Assembly (NCBI RefSeq): GCF_024699965.1
Contig: NZ_JAJOMZ010000004.1
Span: 1,796,001-1,860,000, forward strand
Reading direction: 5' to 3'
Origin: Flavobacterium sp. J372
GTDB lineage: Bacteria > Bacteroidota > Bacteroidia > Flavobacteriales > Flavobacteriaceae
DNA length: 64,000 nucleotides
Shown: in pieces, positions 46,040 to 55,388 of the stretch
How positions within the stretch are numbered: the stretch's first letter is position 1
How the letters are laid out: each line of letters begins with the position of its first letter
Notes under the pieces: generated by a model
What the model saw: the letters and a program-made list of their open reading frames with translations, nothing else
What the model was told of the DNA's origin: nothing
The model's database searches: none
Program-made: the position numbers and the translations under genes

Positions 46040-46642
46040 TTACCGCTTTACATCAATTGACTTTACCAGCTTATCAAACTCAGCGCTACAGTCTTCGTTT
46101 ATAAGACCGTCAGTAAAATTTATCTGGAAGTAATAATCTTTTTTCGGGATGATGTACATCCGGTTCCTTACACGGTATTGTTGGCCGTTATCAGTTTTCA
46201 TTGTGAACTTGGTACGGAAGTAAATGCATTTAATCCCGTCAATTTTCACATCAGCAGGCTCTTCCATAAACTCGTAGTCTTCAAGCAGCTTACCCATGTC
46301 GCGTGCGCTTTTTACAAGGGTTGACTTAAAAGTGTCCCAGTCTTTATTTCGCCTCTCCCGTAAGTTTATCTGGATGGCAGGTATAAGGCCGGGATGCGTT
46401 TGCGGATCATATTTGTAAAATGATACCAGGTGCAGCGAACCTTTGCGATCTTCCAGTATCTTCATCACCTTGGCATCATCAAGGTCAAGCTTTTCAAGGT
46501 TTTCCAGAACATCCTGATTATTGGCAACAATCCAACCTTCAGGTTCGTTCATGCTAAAGCCATGCGCTTTGCTTTCATATTTTGCCTGCGCAAACGAGGC
46601 TAAAGAAAATAGAGTTATGAAACAGGTGATTATAACTTTCAT
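46040..46642 (-). CDS. Secreted protein, PsbP-like fold possible
   Basis: 200 residues with signal peptide MKVIITCFITLFSLASFAQA. YESKAHGFSMNEPEGW and later YYFQINFTDGLINEDC, FDKLVKSIDVKR have the pattern of PsbP/DUF1795-like small periplasmic proteins that begin with a conserved SxxGFSxxxPxGW strand. No catalytic site visible. Confidence 0.65.
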   Translation of the reverse strand: MKVIITCFITLFSLASFAQAKYESKAHGFSMNEPEGWIVANNQDVLENLEKLDLDDAKVMKILEDRKGSLHLVSFYKYDPQTHPGLIPAIQINLRERRNKDWDTFKSTLVKSARDMGKLLEDYEFMEEPADVKIDGIKCIYFRTKFTMKTDNGQQYRVRNRMYIIPKKDYYFQINFTDGLINEDCSAEFDKLVKSIDVKR

Positions 46643-46771
46643 GTGATAATGTAAAGCAACAAAATTATATAAAAATCTGTAAATCTTAATATTATGTTAA
46701 AGTAAACGTTGTGCTTGCGTCGGTTTATAATGTTAGCAGAGAAATCGATTTCGTAAAATGTAATAGTTTTT

Positions 46772-46779
46772 TATCTTTG
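46772..46779 (+). promoter_or_regulatory. -7 promoter box of the HMG-CoA lyase gene
   Basis: TATCTTTG ending seven bases before the ATG at 46787; transcription would begin at or next to the start codon. Confidence 0.55.
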
Positions 46780-46786
46780 GGCATCT

Positions 46787-47650
46787 ATGAGTAAAGTAAA
46801 AATCATCGAATGCCCCCGTGATGCCATGCAGGGCATTAAGGCGTTTATACCGACGGAGAAAAAGGTTACCTACCTGCAATCTTTGCTGCGTGTTGGCTTT
46901 GATACACTTGACTTTGGAAGCTTTGTCTCGCCAAAGGCTATCCCGCAAATGCAGGACACGGCTGAGGTATTGGCACAGCTTGACCTTTCGCGTACGCAGA
47001 CTAAACTCCTGGCTATCATAGCAAATGTTCAGGGTGCTCAGTCGGCAGCCCAGCATAGTGAAATACAATATTTAGGGTATCCTTTTTCGATTTCTGAAAA
47101 CTTCCAGATGCGAAATACCCACAAAACAATTGCCGACTCGCTTATCACACTCCAAGAGATACTCAACATTGCCGATGCTTCTAATAAGGAGGTTGTGGCG
47201 TACTTATCAATGGGTTTTGGAAACCCTTATGGCGACCCTTGGAGCGTAGAAATTGTAGGGGAGTGGACAGAGAAATTGTCATCAATGGGTGTAAAGATAT
47301 TGTCTTTAAGCGATACTGTTGGCAGCTCAACGCCCGACGTGATTGATTATCTTTTTGCAAACCTTATCCCTAAATACCCTCATATAGAATTCGGTGCCCA
47401 CCTGCATACTACTCCGGATAAATGGCACGAAAAGGTTGATGCTGCCTACAAAGCCGGCTGCCGCCGTTTTGATGGCGCTATACAAGGCTTTGGCGGATGC
47501 CCCATGGCAAAAGATGACCTCACCGGTAACATGCCAACTGAACGTATGCTATCATATTTTACAACGGTTAAAGAAGATACCGGCACCAGCCCTATGAGTT
47601 TTGAAAGCGCCTACAATGAGGCTACCAAAATATTTGGCGAGTATCATTGA
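46787..47650 (+). CDS. Hydroxymethylglutaryl-CoA lyase
   Basis: Last step of leucine degradation: HMG-CoA to acetoacetate and acetyl-CoA. 287 residues. IIECPRDAMQGIKAFIPT is the N-terminal metal-binding Asp region, LSDTVGSSTPDVI the middle, FGAHLHTT gives HxH metal ligands, and AIQGFGGCPMAKDDLTGN holds the catalytic Cys of HMGL. Length is slightly under the usual ~300. A -7 box is close upstream. Confidence 0.93.
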   Translation: MSKVKIIECPRDAMQGIKAFIPTEKKVTYLQSLLRVGFDTLDFGSFVSPKAIPQMQDTAEVLAQLDLSRTQTKLLAIIANVQGAQSAAQHSEIQYLGYPFSISENFQMRNTHKTIADSLITLQEILNIADASNKEVVAYLSMGFGNPYGDPWSVEIVGEWTEKLSSMGVKILSLSDTVGSSTPDVIDYLFANLIPKYPHIEFGAHLHTTPDKWHEKVDAAYKAGCRRFDGAIQGFGGCPMAKDDLTGNMPTERMLSYFTTVKEDTGTSPMSFESAYNEATKIFGEYH

Positions 47651-47659
47651 TGCCAGGAT

Positions 47660-47731
47660 TTAGCCAAAAGCCACGAGGCACAAGCTTTTTTAGCTTCATG
47701 ATTATCTTTTGGCTGATGCCTTGTGGCTAGT
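47660..47731. repeat. AGCCACAAG-family intergenic inverted repeat
   Basis: Arms AGCCACGAGGC (47669-47679) and GCCTTGTGGCT (47718-47728), with a second pair AGCCAAAAG / CTTTTGGCT. It lies between HMG-CoA lyase and guaB and could terminate the former. Confidence 0.65.
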
Positions 47732-47753
47732 CACTAAAAAAACACTACATTTG
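47721..47753 (+). promoter_or_regulatory. Promoter of guaB
   Basis: TTG at 47721-47723 and TACATTTG at 47746-47753 with a 22-bp spacer, 27 bp before the guaB ATG. The TTG lies inside the intergenic repeat. Confidence 0.55.
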
Positions 47754-47780
47754 CATGCAATTTAACTACAAATTGCAACG

Positions 47781-49253
47781 ATGAAAGCACACACAACTAA
47801 GATCATCGGCGAGGGTTTAACCTATGATGATGTTTTGCTCGTCCCCAACTATTCTGAAGTACTTCCGCGCGAAGTAAGCATTAAGACAAAATTTTCACGA
47901 AACATAACACTTAACGTTCCTGTGGTTTCAGCTGCGATGGATACCGTTACCGAAAGCGCTATGGCTATCGCTATGGCTCGTGAGGGTGGTATTGGCGTAC
48001 TTCACAAAAACATGACTATAGCCCAGCAGGCTGCTGAAGTCCGCAAAGTAAAGAGGGCTGAATCAGGCATGATCATAGACCCGGTTACTTTACCTCTTAC
48101 AGCCAATGTGGGCGATGCCAAAGCTGCCATGCGAGAGTATGGCATAGGCGGAATACCAGTTGTAGATGAAAGCGGGAAATTGAAAGGCATCGTTACCAAC
48201 CGCGACCTTCGCTTTGAGAAAGACAACAGCCGTTCAATACTTGAGGTGATGACATCTCAAAACCTTGTAACAGCAGGCGAGGGCACCACCCTTGAAGTTG
48301 CTGAGGGCATTCTTCAGGAAAACAAAATTGAGAAACTGCCGGTAGTTGATAAAGACAATAAACTGGTTGGACTGATAACTTTCCGTGATATTACAAAGCT
48401 TACGCAGAAACCTATGGCCAATAAAGACCGCTTTGGGCGCCTTCGCGTAGCTGCTGCACTTGGTGTTACTACAGATGCGGTTGACAGGGCGGAAGCGCTT
48501 GTAAATGCAGGTGTTGATGCCGTGATTATTGATACAGCCCACGGCCATACAGCCGGCGTAGTAAAAGTATTGAAAGAGGTAAAAGCTAAATTCCCGCAGC
48601 TTGATGTTGTGGTGGGCAATATTGCAACCCCTGAAGCTGCATTATACCTTGCACAAAACGGCGCTGATGCCGTAAAGGTGGGTATTGGCCCGGGATCTAT
48701 ATGCACTACACGTGTTGTGGCAGGTGTGGGCTTCCCGCAATTCTCTGCGGTGCTTGAGGTTGCTGCTGCACTCAAGGGTTCAGGTGTACCTGTTATTGCT
48801 GATGGCGGCATCCGTTATACCGGTGATATCCCAAAAGCCATAGCCGCAGGTGCGGATTGCGTAATGCTTGGCTCGTTGCTTGCAGGCACAAAGGAATCTC
48901 CGGGTGAAACGATTATATTTGAAGGGCGTAAGTTCAAATCATACAGAGGTATGGGTTCAGTTGAAGCCATGAAAGAAGGCAGTAAAGACCGCTATTTCCA
49001 GGATGTGGAAGATGATGTAAAGAAACTTGTTCCCGAAGGTATCGTGGGCCGTGTGCCTTACAAAGGCGAACTTTTTGAAAGCATGCTGCAGTTTGTAGGC
49101 GGGCTACGTGCAGGTATGGGTTACTGCGGTGCAAAAGACATCCCTACACTACAGGAAACAGGCCGTTTTGTACGCATCACTTCAAGCGGAATATCTGAAA
49201 GCCATCCGCATAATGTAACGATTACTAAGGAAGCTCCTAATTATTCGCGCTAA
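47781..49253 (+). CDS. guaB: Inosine-5'-monophosphate dehydrogenase
   Basis: IMP to XMP, the first committed step to GMP. 490 residues, family length. TIM barrel opening [16 protein letters not shown]; tandem CBS domains inserted at about residues 95-205; [12 protein letters not shown]; catalytic Cys in [12 protein letters not shown]-terminal flap [10 protein letters not shown] and [12 protein letters not shown]. Intact and full length. Confidence 0.96.
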   Translation: MKAHTTKIIGEGLTYDDVLLVPNYSEVLPREVSIKTKFSRNITLNVPVVSAAMDTVTESAMAIAMAREGGIGVLHKNMTIAQQAAEVRKVKRAESGMIIDPVTLPLTANVGDAKAAMREYGIGGIPVVDESGKLKGIVTNRDLRFEKDNSRSILEVMTSQNLVTAGEGTTLEVAEGILQENKIEKLPVVDKDNKLVGLITFRDITKLTQKPMANKDRFGRLRVAAALGVTTDAVDRAEALVNAGVDAVIIDTAHGHTAGVVKVLKEVKAKFPQLDVVVGNIATPEAALYLAQNGADAVKVGIGPGSICTTRVVAGVGFPQFSAVLEVAAALKGSGVPVIADGGIRYTGDIPKAIAAGADCVMLGSLLAGTKESPGETIIFEGRKFKSYRGMGSVEAMKEGSKDRYFQDVEDDVKKLVPEGIVGRVPYKGELFESMLQFVGGLRAGMGYCGAKDIPTLQETGRFVRITSSGISESHPHNVTITKEAPNYSR

Positions 49254-49268
49254 CCGCGCTAAAAGAAG

Positions 49269-49366
49269 TTAGCCACAAGGCACAAGCCACTAGTTCTCAC
49301 TCATATGCTGAGCAACTAGTGGCTTGTGGCTTTTTAACTCTTGGCTTATCCAGTGGCTTGTGGCTC
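49269..49366. repeat. AGCCACAAG-family repeat overlapping the kef gene's 3' end
   Basis: Direct and inverted units AGCCACAAGGCACAAGCCACTAGTT, then the reverse complement, then a third unit that reaches into the coding end of the antiporter (PQATG-stop). The inner inverted pair forms a terminator. Confidence 0.7.
49281..49335. terminator. Terminator of guaB built from repeat units
   Basis: 15-bp arms CACAAGCCACTAGTT (49281-49295) and AACTAGTGGCTTGTG (49314-49328) with an 18-base loop, followed by GCTTTTT. Convergent genes lie on both sides. Confidence 0.75.
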
Positions 49367-51241
49367 ATCACTCTCACCGGCTTCTTTCTTAAGCGAAGTA
49401 TTTTCCCATGCATGGTCATTAGCGCCAAGCTGGGCATACAGGTCGTTTTTAAGTAGTTGTTCCTGCAATTCAATCTCTTCCATTGTAGTCATAAGGAAGG
49501 CTTTTTTATCGTGCCTTTTCTCCGCAAGCTTAAATATCGACAGTTCATCATATTTAATAAAACGCTGTCCCTGGCGTGTGGCAGTGTAGCGCCTCTGCCC
49601 AAGCTCTACCAGTGCATCAACACCTAAATGCACGGCACTGTATAAATTTTCACGGTAAAAATTGCTTACACCCATGTCTACCAACTCAAAAGCGTCGCTG
49701 CGGTTACGGGCACGGGCCAGTACCTTCAGGTTAGGGAAGTGCTTCTTAATCATCTCAACAACCGCAAAATTTACACGAGGGTTGTCAATCGCGGCAATGA
49801 ATAATTTTGCGTCATCACAACCGGCAGCCTTCAATAGCTCAAGCCGTGAGGCATCTCCGTAATATACCTTAAAGCCCATTTTACGCAGTGAATCCACACG
49901 ATCGCTGTCCATGTCTAATACTGTTGCAGATATACCGTTGGTTTTCAGCAGGCGAACAATTGTGCTTCCGAAATTTCCGAACCCTGCTATTATAACATCA
50001 TTCTTTTCGTCAATGCTGTCATATTTATTTTTCGGCTGTTTTTCTTTAACGCCAAAGAAAGGGTCAATCCATTTTTCATTTATAAGCAGTAAAAATGGCG
50101 TACCTATCATACTCGTAGCAATTACGGCCATCATTTGGTTGGCAAGGGCTGTAGGCATAAGATTCAGCTGAGTAGCAAAGCCCAATATTACAAAACCGAA
50201 TTCACCTGCCTGGCTGAGTGCAAAACCAAACAGGATGTTCTGGTCAGCGCTCTTTTTATACAATTTCCCGACTGCAATTAGTACGAGGAATTTAATGATA
50301 TTGAATATGGTGCAGAAAATTATGATGAATGCCGGGTCGGCTAGTATAAGCCCAAAATCTATAGATGCGCCTACGCCTATAAAAAACAGTCCCAACAACA
50401 ATCCCTTGAAAGGAGCTATATCACCCTCCAGCTCATGGCGAAACTCACTGTTTGCCAATACAAGCCCAGCCATAAATGCCCCAAGTGCCGGGCTTAGCCC
50501 AACCATTTGCATAGCAAAAGATACAGCCAGGACCAGCAATAGGGCTGAAGCAGTAAAGAGCTCCTGCAGCCTTGTACGGGCCACCATGTGCAGTATCGGG
50601 ACAAAAAGGTAGCGTCCTGCCAAATATACCCCGCCAATTGTGCCGAATACTAACAGCGTTTGCAGCCAGGGTGAGAAATCTGCAATAAGCGAATCACCAA
50701 CGTCGGTATTTTCAATATTCCCGGTGGCTATAAGCGGAAGTATGGCGAGTATAGGGATTACCGCTATATCCTGGAAAAGCAAAACGGCGAAAGATGACCT
50801 GCCCATTGATGTGTTAGACAAGCCTTTTTCTTTCATTGTCTGCAGCACAATTGCTGTGGATGATAGTGTAAGCGCCAGCGCAATTGTAATGGTGGATTGC
50901 CATTGCCACGGCAGTACGGCTGATATTGCAATGAACAGTACGGCAGTAGTACCAACCACCTGCAAGCCACCCATGCCTACAATAAAGCGGCGCATCTTCC
51001 AGAATTTATGCGGGTCTAGCTCAAGCCCGATAAGGAAAAGCATCATTACCACGCCGAACTCGGCAAAGTGCATAATATCTTCACCTTCCTGACCGATAAG
51101 GCCAAGCACGTGCGGGCCAATAATTATCCCGGCAAAAAGATAACCCAGTATAGAGCTAAGCCCTGCTTTCTTTGCTATAGGTACACATATAACAGCAGCA
51201 GCCAGGTAAATAATGGCTTCAAACAATATACTATTTTCCAT
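49346..51241 (-). CDS. Kef-type monovalent cation:proton antiporter (CPA2) with RCK domain
   Basis: 631 residues. About twelve transmembrane helices (1-380) of the Na+/H+ exchanger fold, e.g. FAEFGVVMMLFLIGLELDPH and LGAFMAGLVLANSEFRHELE; then a TrkA-N/RCK nucleotide-binding domain from about 410 with VIIAGFGNFGSTIVRLL (GxGxxG). Glutathione-gated Kef proteins release K+ on electrophile stress. An 11-bp overlap couples it to its flavoprotein partner. The last residues PQATG are encoded by an intergenic repeat unit. Confidence 0.92.
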   Translation of the reverse strand: MENSILFEAIIYLAAAVICVPIAKKAGLSSILGYLFAGIIIGPHVLGLIGQEGEDIMHFAEFGVVMMLFLIGLELDPHKFWKMRRFIVGMGGLQVVGTTAVLFIAISAVLPWQWQSTITIALALTLSSTAIVLQTMKEKGLSNTSMGRSSFAVLLFQDIAVIPILAILPLIATGNIENTDVGDSLIADFSPWLQTLLVFGTIGGVYLAGRYLFVPILHMVARTRLQELFTASALLLVLAVSFAMQMVGLSPALGAFMAGLVLANSEFRHELEGDIAPFKGLLLGLFFIGVGASIDFGLILADPAFIIIFCTIFNIIKFLVLIAVGKLYKKSADQNILFGFALSQAGEFGFVILGFATQLNLMPTALANQMMAVIATSMIGTPFLLLINEKWIDPFFGVKEKQPKNKYDSIDEKNDVIIAGFGNFGSTIVRLLKTNGISATVLDMDSDRVDSLRKMGFKVYYGDASRLELLKAAGCDDAKLFIAAIDNPRVNFAVVEMIKKHFPNLKVLARARNRSDAFELVDMGVSNFYRENLYSAVHLGVDALVELGQRRYTATRQGQRFIKYDELSIFKLAEKRHDKKAFLMTTMEEIELQEQLLKNDLYAQLGANDHAWENTSLKKEAGESDEPQATG

Positions 51242-51845
51242 AAGCTGCAGTTTTAGTTTGTAACCAGTCGTTGAAGTAATTGTATTTATTCAATTCAGCA
51301 GGGTCAATCTCATTGTTGGCGAGATACTCCAGTACTTTACAATACAGCTCGCCGTTTTCAGCATAGCCATTATCATCCATAGAATGTGTTCCGTGTACAA
51401 CAAACGGCGGAAGATATTCCATCCGGCATACGCGGGCGGTCTGGTTGAATGGCTCTAAAAGTTGGGGTATAGTATATAAGTCACGGCCCGTAGCACAATA
51501 GTTTTCCTTTTTGCCTCCTGTAGTTATTGCCTGAAGCAATAGTTTACCTTTAAGCGCGTAACCATCATGGCCATAGGCCCATCCATGCTCCAGGACTATA
51601 TCAATCCATTGTTTCAGCAGAGGTGGGCAGCTGTACCAGTACATGGGGTGCTGCCAGATTATTATGTTGTGGTTGTAGAGCAATTCCTGCTCACGTTTCA
51701 TGTTGATGTCAAAGTCCGGATATTCCTGGTACAGGTCATGAAAAGTAATGTTTGGCAAGTTCGGGATGCAGCTTACCAACGCCTTATGGGCATTAGATTT
51801 TTCATATAATGGGTGAGCAAAAAGTATCAGGATTTTGTTTGGCAT
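51231..51845 (-). CDS. KefF/KefG-type NAD(P)H oxidoreductase
   Basis: 204 residues, flavodoxin-like quinone reductase: ILILFAHPLYEKSNAHKAL (FMN loop), WQHPMYWYSCPPLLKQWID, TTGGKKENYC, and PPFVVHGTHSMDD. KefF/KefG bind and activate the partner antiporter. It lies directly upstream of the antiporter gene with an 11-bp overlap, which fits the pairing. Confidence 0.9.
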   Translation of the reverse strand: MPNKILILFAHPLYEKSNAHKALVSCIPNLPNITFHDLYQEYPDFDINMKREQELLYNHNIIIWQHPMYWYSCPPLLKQWIDIVLEHGWAYGHDGYALKGKLLLQAITTGGKKENYCATGRDLYTIPQLLEPFNQTARVCRMEYLPPFVVHGTHSMDDNGYAENGELYCKVLEYLANNEIDPAELNKYNYFNDWLQTKTAAYGK

Positions 51846-51862
51846 AAAATGATGATTTTGGT

Positions 51863-53215
51863 TTATGGTGAAATACCCAGGTAATTTGATGGGGTAATCT
51901 TCAGCAATTCCTTTTTGATTTCATCGCTAACATTTAATGTACCGATGAAGGTATGTATTGCATCCCTGTCAATCGCTTTATTTGTACGTGTAAGCTCTTT
52001 TAAAGCTTCGTATGGGTTTGGGTATGCCTCGCGGCGTAAAATTGTTTGTATGGCCTCTGCTACAACCGCCCAGTTTTTTTCGAGGTCTTCAGCAAACTTT
52101 TCTTCGTTCAGCAAAAGCTTGTTAAGGCCTTTCAAAGTAGCTTCAAAAGCTATAAGCGTGTGTCCCATTGGCACGCCTATGTTGCGAAGTACGGTGCTGT
52201 CGGTAAGGTCGCGCTGCAACCTTGATATAGGCAGTTTTGCAGACAAATGTTCAAAAATCGCATTAGCAATACCAAGGTTACCTTCGCTATTTTCAAAGTC
52301 GATTGGATTCACTTTGTGCGGCATTGCCGATGAGCCAATTTCGCCTGCTTTTATTTTTTGCTTGAAGTAATCCATTGAAACATACGTCCAGATATCCCTG
52401 TCAAGGTCTATCAGGATTGTATTGATACGCTTTAGTCCATCAAAGAAAGCCGCAAAGTGGTCATAATGTTCAATTTGTGTAGTAGGGAAGGAGTGCTTGA
52501 GACCCAACGTGCCTTCCACAAAATCATTGCCGAATTTTCGCCAATCCTGTTGAGGATAAGCAATAGCATGCGCATTGAAGTTACCGGTAGCGCCGCCAAA
52601 CTTTGCTGCAAACGGAATATTAAAAAGCAGGCGAAGCTGTTCTTCAAGCCTTTCTACAAACACACCAATTTCTTTGCCGAGGCGGGTAGGAGAGGCAGGC
52701 TGCCCGTGGGTACGAGCCAGCATTGGGATGTCCTTCCATTCAACGCTTAATTCTTTAAGTTTTGAGATAACAGCGATTAGCGATGGCATGTACACATCTT
52801 CAAACGCCTCTTTGGTTGAAAGAGGAATAGCAGTATTATTGATGTCCTGCGATGTCAGTCCGAAATGAATGAATTCTTTGTGTTGTGAAAGTCCCAGGGT
52901 CTCAAAAGCGTCTTTAATGAAGTATTCTACAGCCTTGACATCGTGATTGGTAACTTTTTCAGTTTCTTTTATTTTAAGGGCATCCTCAGAAGTGAAATTC
53001 TTATAAAGATTTCGCAATGAGTCAAAAGTAGATTTGTCAACGCCTGATAATTGTGGCAGCGGCAATTCGCAAAGCGCGATGAAATACTCCACTTCCACAA
53101 GTACGCGGTAGCGGATGAGCGCTTCTTCAGAAAAAAAGCGCGATAAAGAAATAGTTTTGTTTCTATACCTCCCGTCAATAGGTGATATAGCATTAAGTTC
53201 AGATAAGTTTTGCAT
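51863..53215 (-). CDS. purB: Adenylosuccinate lyase
   Basis: Acts twice in purine synthesis, making fumarate each time. 450 residues from ATG 53215 (MQNLSELNAISPIDGRYRNK). The superfamily signature SSAMPHKVNPIDFENSEG carries the catalytic Ser, and SPIDGRYRNKT and ARTHGQPASPT are conserved. The start is set by the -7 box at 53244-53251; an upstream in-frame start would add ten unconserved residues. Confidence 0.95.
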   Translation of the reverse strand: MQNLSELNAISPIDGRYRNKTISLSRFFSEEALIRYRVLVEVEYFIALCELPLPQLSGVDKSTFDSLRNLYKNFTSEDALKIKETEKVTNHDVKAVEYFIKDAFETLGLSQHKEFIHFGLTSQDINNTAIPLSTKEAFEDVYMPSLIAVISKLKELSVEWKDIPMLARTHGQPASPTRLGKEIGVFVERLEEQLRLLFNIPFAAKFGGATGNFNAHAIAYPQQDWRKFGNDFVEGTLGLKHSFPTTQIEHYDHFAAFFDGLKRINTILIDLDRDIWTYVSMDYFKQKIKAGEIGSSAMPHKVNPIDFENSEGNLGIANAIFEHLSAKLPISRLQRDLTDSTVLRNIGVPMGHTLIAFEATLKGLNKLLLNEEKFAEDLEKNWAVVAEAIQTILRREAYPNPYEALKELTRTNKAIDRDAIHTFIGTLNVSDEIKKELLKITPSNYLGISP

Positions 53216-53243
53216 TGTGTTGTTGTACTGTAGGTCTATTCGC

Positions 53244-53251
53244 AAATATAG
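53244..53251 (-). promoter_or_regulatory. -7 promoter box of purB
   Basis: TATATTTG on the minus strand, exact match, 28 bp before the purB ATG. Confidence 0.55.
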
Positions 53252-53270
53252 GGTTTTACGGTATAAATAA

Positions 53271-53300
53271 AAAGGCGCAAACTTAAAAAGCCGCGCCCTT
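53271..53300 (-). terminator. Terminator of the sigma/anti-sigma/sirtuin operon
   Basis: GGCGC / GCGCC stem (with a 14-base loop) followed on the minus strand by TTTTTATTT, past the sirtuin stop and before the purB promoter. Confidence 0.65.
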
Positions 53301-53325
53301 CATTATTTTATAAGAAATGTATGTT

Positions 53326-54012
53326 TTACAGATTTGTTCTCAATTTTTCAGCCACTATCGGCATACCCTCACTTGCTTTCATTGCCAAAACCTCAAAGGG
53401 GTTGCGCAGGTTGTGCAGCTTTGCAGGGTTGGGGTCAATGTAGTATACCGGAACATCATCGGCGGCATAGTCTACAAGCCCGGCGGCAGGGTATACCTGC
53501 ATTGAAGTCCCTACAACAATAAGGTAGTCCGCTTTGGCAACAATATCCATAGCATCTTCAATGGCCGGCACAGGCTCACCAAACCACACGATGTCAGGCC
53601 GCAGTTGCGAACCGTCAGTATGCAGATCACCAATGTGCAGGTCTTTTTTCCATTCAATAGACTCGTAACCATGAACGCTGCGGACTTTCAGTAATTCGCC
53701 ATGCAGGTGCAGCACATCGGTACTGCCGGCGCGCTCGTGCAGGTCGTCAACATTCTGGGTGATTACGTTTACATGAAAATCTTTTTCCAACTGCGCAATG
53801 GCAATGTGGGCTGCATTAGGTTGTACTTCAAACAGCTGGCGGCGGCGCAGGTTGTAAAATTCCATTACCAGTTCCGGATTTTTGGCAAAACCCTCAGGAG
53901 ATGCCACTTCCATTACGTCATGGCCTTCCCACAGCCCGCCTGCATCACGGAAGGTTTTTATCCCGCTTTCAGCACTAACGCCGGCTCCTGTGAGTACTGC
54001 AATTCTTTTCAT
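53326..54012 (-). CDS. Sir2-family NAD-dependent deacylase
   Basis: 228 residues, class III-like sirtuin. AVLTGAGVSAESGIKTFRDAGGLW (GAGxSxxSGIxxFR), TQNVDDLHERAG, catalytic His in LHLHGELL, LRPDIVWFGEP, VVGTSMQVYPAAGL. The usual four zinc cysteines between about residues 115 and 145 are missing (VHGYESIEWKKDLHIGDL has none), as in some Bacteroidota sirtuins. Start overlaps the anti-sigma stop by 1 bp. Removes acyl groups from lysines with NAD+. Confidence 0.88.
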   Translation of the reverse strand: MKRIAVLTGAGVSAESGIKTFRDAGGLWEGHDVMEVASPEGFAKNPELVMEFYNLRRRQLFEVQPNAAHIAIAQLEKDFHVNVITQNVDDLHERAGSTDVLHLHGELLKVRSVHGYESIEWKKDLHIGDLHTDGSQLRPDIVWFGEPVPAIEDAMDIVAKADYLIVVGTSMQVYPAAGLVDYAADDVPVYYIDPNPAKLHNLRNPFEVLAMKASEGMPIVAEKLRTNL

Positions 54013-54806
54013 TATACTTTGCCCAGGGTATATAGCTGCTCCATGGTTGGTGTAGGGCTTCCGCCGGCAGGTTCAAGGGTAATACCAAAGGCTTGTGCAC
54101 CTTCAAAAGTTTGTACGGTATGAATTCCGTTATTAGCCTTTGTGTCGTCTGCTATACCTATGCTTGTTGGGGTAAGCGGGTCAAGCTTTAGCGCCCAAAT
54201 CTGGTATACATGGCCTTGTGGTGGTTCAGGTAATCCGGAGAGATCTACCGACGTCTGGTTAGTCAGCGTATTGACATAAACGCGTGCATAAGAGTCAGGC
54301 GCTGCCTGCTGCCCTTCAAGGTAAATGGCATTGGTGTTCTTATGTTTTACAAATTCCAGTACATCTTCCGTATTTTTTTGTTTCGCAGATGTCGCTGCCA
54401 AAAGTTCTTCAAATTGTGAACGTTCTTTAACAACCTTATCCCTTTCAGCAATTACTTCATTATACTTATAATATTGGAAACCAAGTCCAACCATCAGGAT
54501 AACTGCTGCTGCCCAGCCTATAATTGCGGAAACATTAGCCCTGCGGCGCGGCATGGCTACAACACCTTCTTCGTGGCTGTATTTCTCAATCAGCTGTTGG
54601 CGTATCCTTTCAAAATTTTCAGATGAAAGGTGAGGGGCAATGCTGTAAGACAGATTTATCACTGCTTTTTCAATGGCTATTATCTCTGCCTGCACATCGG
54701 GATGTTCCGCCGCCATTTGCTGCACTTCGGCTGCTTCGCTTTCCGAAAGTGAACCGAAAACGTAAAGTTCTAAAATACCCGATTCTATATATTCCCTGTT
54801 ACTCAT
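54012..54806 (-). CDS. Anti-sigma factor (RskA-like)
   Basis: 264 residues. N-terminal anti-sigma domain (ESGILELYVFGSLSESEAAE), one transmembrane helix (VSAIIGWAAAVILMVGLGFQ, about 92-112), a short coiled coil and an RskA-type C-terminal domain (GHVYQIWALKLDP). It holds the ECF sigma factor inactive at the inner membrane. It overlaps the sigma gene by 4 bp and the sirtuin by 1 bp, forming one operon. Confidence 0.88.
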   Translation of the reverse strand: MSNREYIESGILELYVFGSLSESEAAEVQQMAAEHPDVQAEIIAIEKAVINLSYSIAPHLSSENFERIRQQLIEKYSHEEGVVAMPRRRANVSAIIGWAAAVILMVGLGFQYYKYNEVIAERDKVVKERSQFEELLAATSAKQKNTEDVLEFVKHKNTNAIYLEGQQAAPDSYARVYVNTLTNQTSVDLSGLPEPPQGHVYQIWALKLDPLTPTSIGIADDTKANNGIHTVQTFEGAQAFGITLEPAGGSPTPTMEQLYTLGKV

Positions 54807-55336
54807 TGTACCTGTAATATTGCACGCAAATCATTTATACACGTGCGATTTTGTGTTTTTACCGTGCCTAGCGGAATTTCAAGCTCTTCACTGGCTTCCT
54901 GTTGGGTATAGCCTTTAAAAAAGAGCAGGTCTATCAGCTTTATGCATTTGGGCTTGAGTTTTTTTACAAATTCCCTTATACCTATTGCGTCTATCCTGTT
55001 GATTGCCGTAGCGTTATTGTCGAGGATATGTACGAAGTTATCTGCGCTGAGGTTTTTAAGGCTGTTGTTGTGGCTTTTAGACCGTAGCCTGTCAATGCTG
55101 GAATTACGTGCAATATTAAGTATCCAGGTAAAGAAACGGCCTTTGGTTTCGTTATAGCTGTCTATATTTTTCCAGATTTTTACGAATACTTCCTGCAGCA
55201 CATCTTCTGCTTCTTCTTTGTCTTTTATAAGATTGAAGATAACACCGTAAAGGCTTTTCGAGTACATGTCATAAAGCAGGGTAAAGGCTTTGCTGTCTTT
55301 TTTGTAGATTTGTTGAAGTAAGATTTCCTGTGTCAT
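54803..55336 (-). CDS. ECF-type RNA polymerase sigma factor
   Basis: 177 residues. Region 2: DMYSKSLYGVIFNLIKDKEEAEDVLQEVFVKIWKN; region 4: LIDLLFFKGYTQQEASEELEIPLGTVKTQNRTCINDL. Group ECF (SigK/RpoE-like) paired with RskA-like regulators. The 4-bp overlap with its anti-sigma gene is usual. The signal and target genes are unknown. Confidence 0.92.
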   Translation of the reverse strand: MTQEILLQQIYKKDSKAFTLLYDMYSKSLYGVIFNLIKDKEEAEDVLQEVFVKIWKNIDSYNETKGRFFTWILNIARNSSIDRLRSKSHNNSLKNLSADNFVHILDNNATAINRIDAIGIREFVKKLKPKCIKLIDLLFFKGYTQQEASEELEIPLGTVKTQNRTCINDLRAILQVQ

Positions 55337-55388
55337 ACCTTGTTTTTGGTTCGACTAATTTAGGAAAAGATTTGTTAAACGCTTCATA

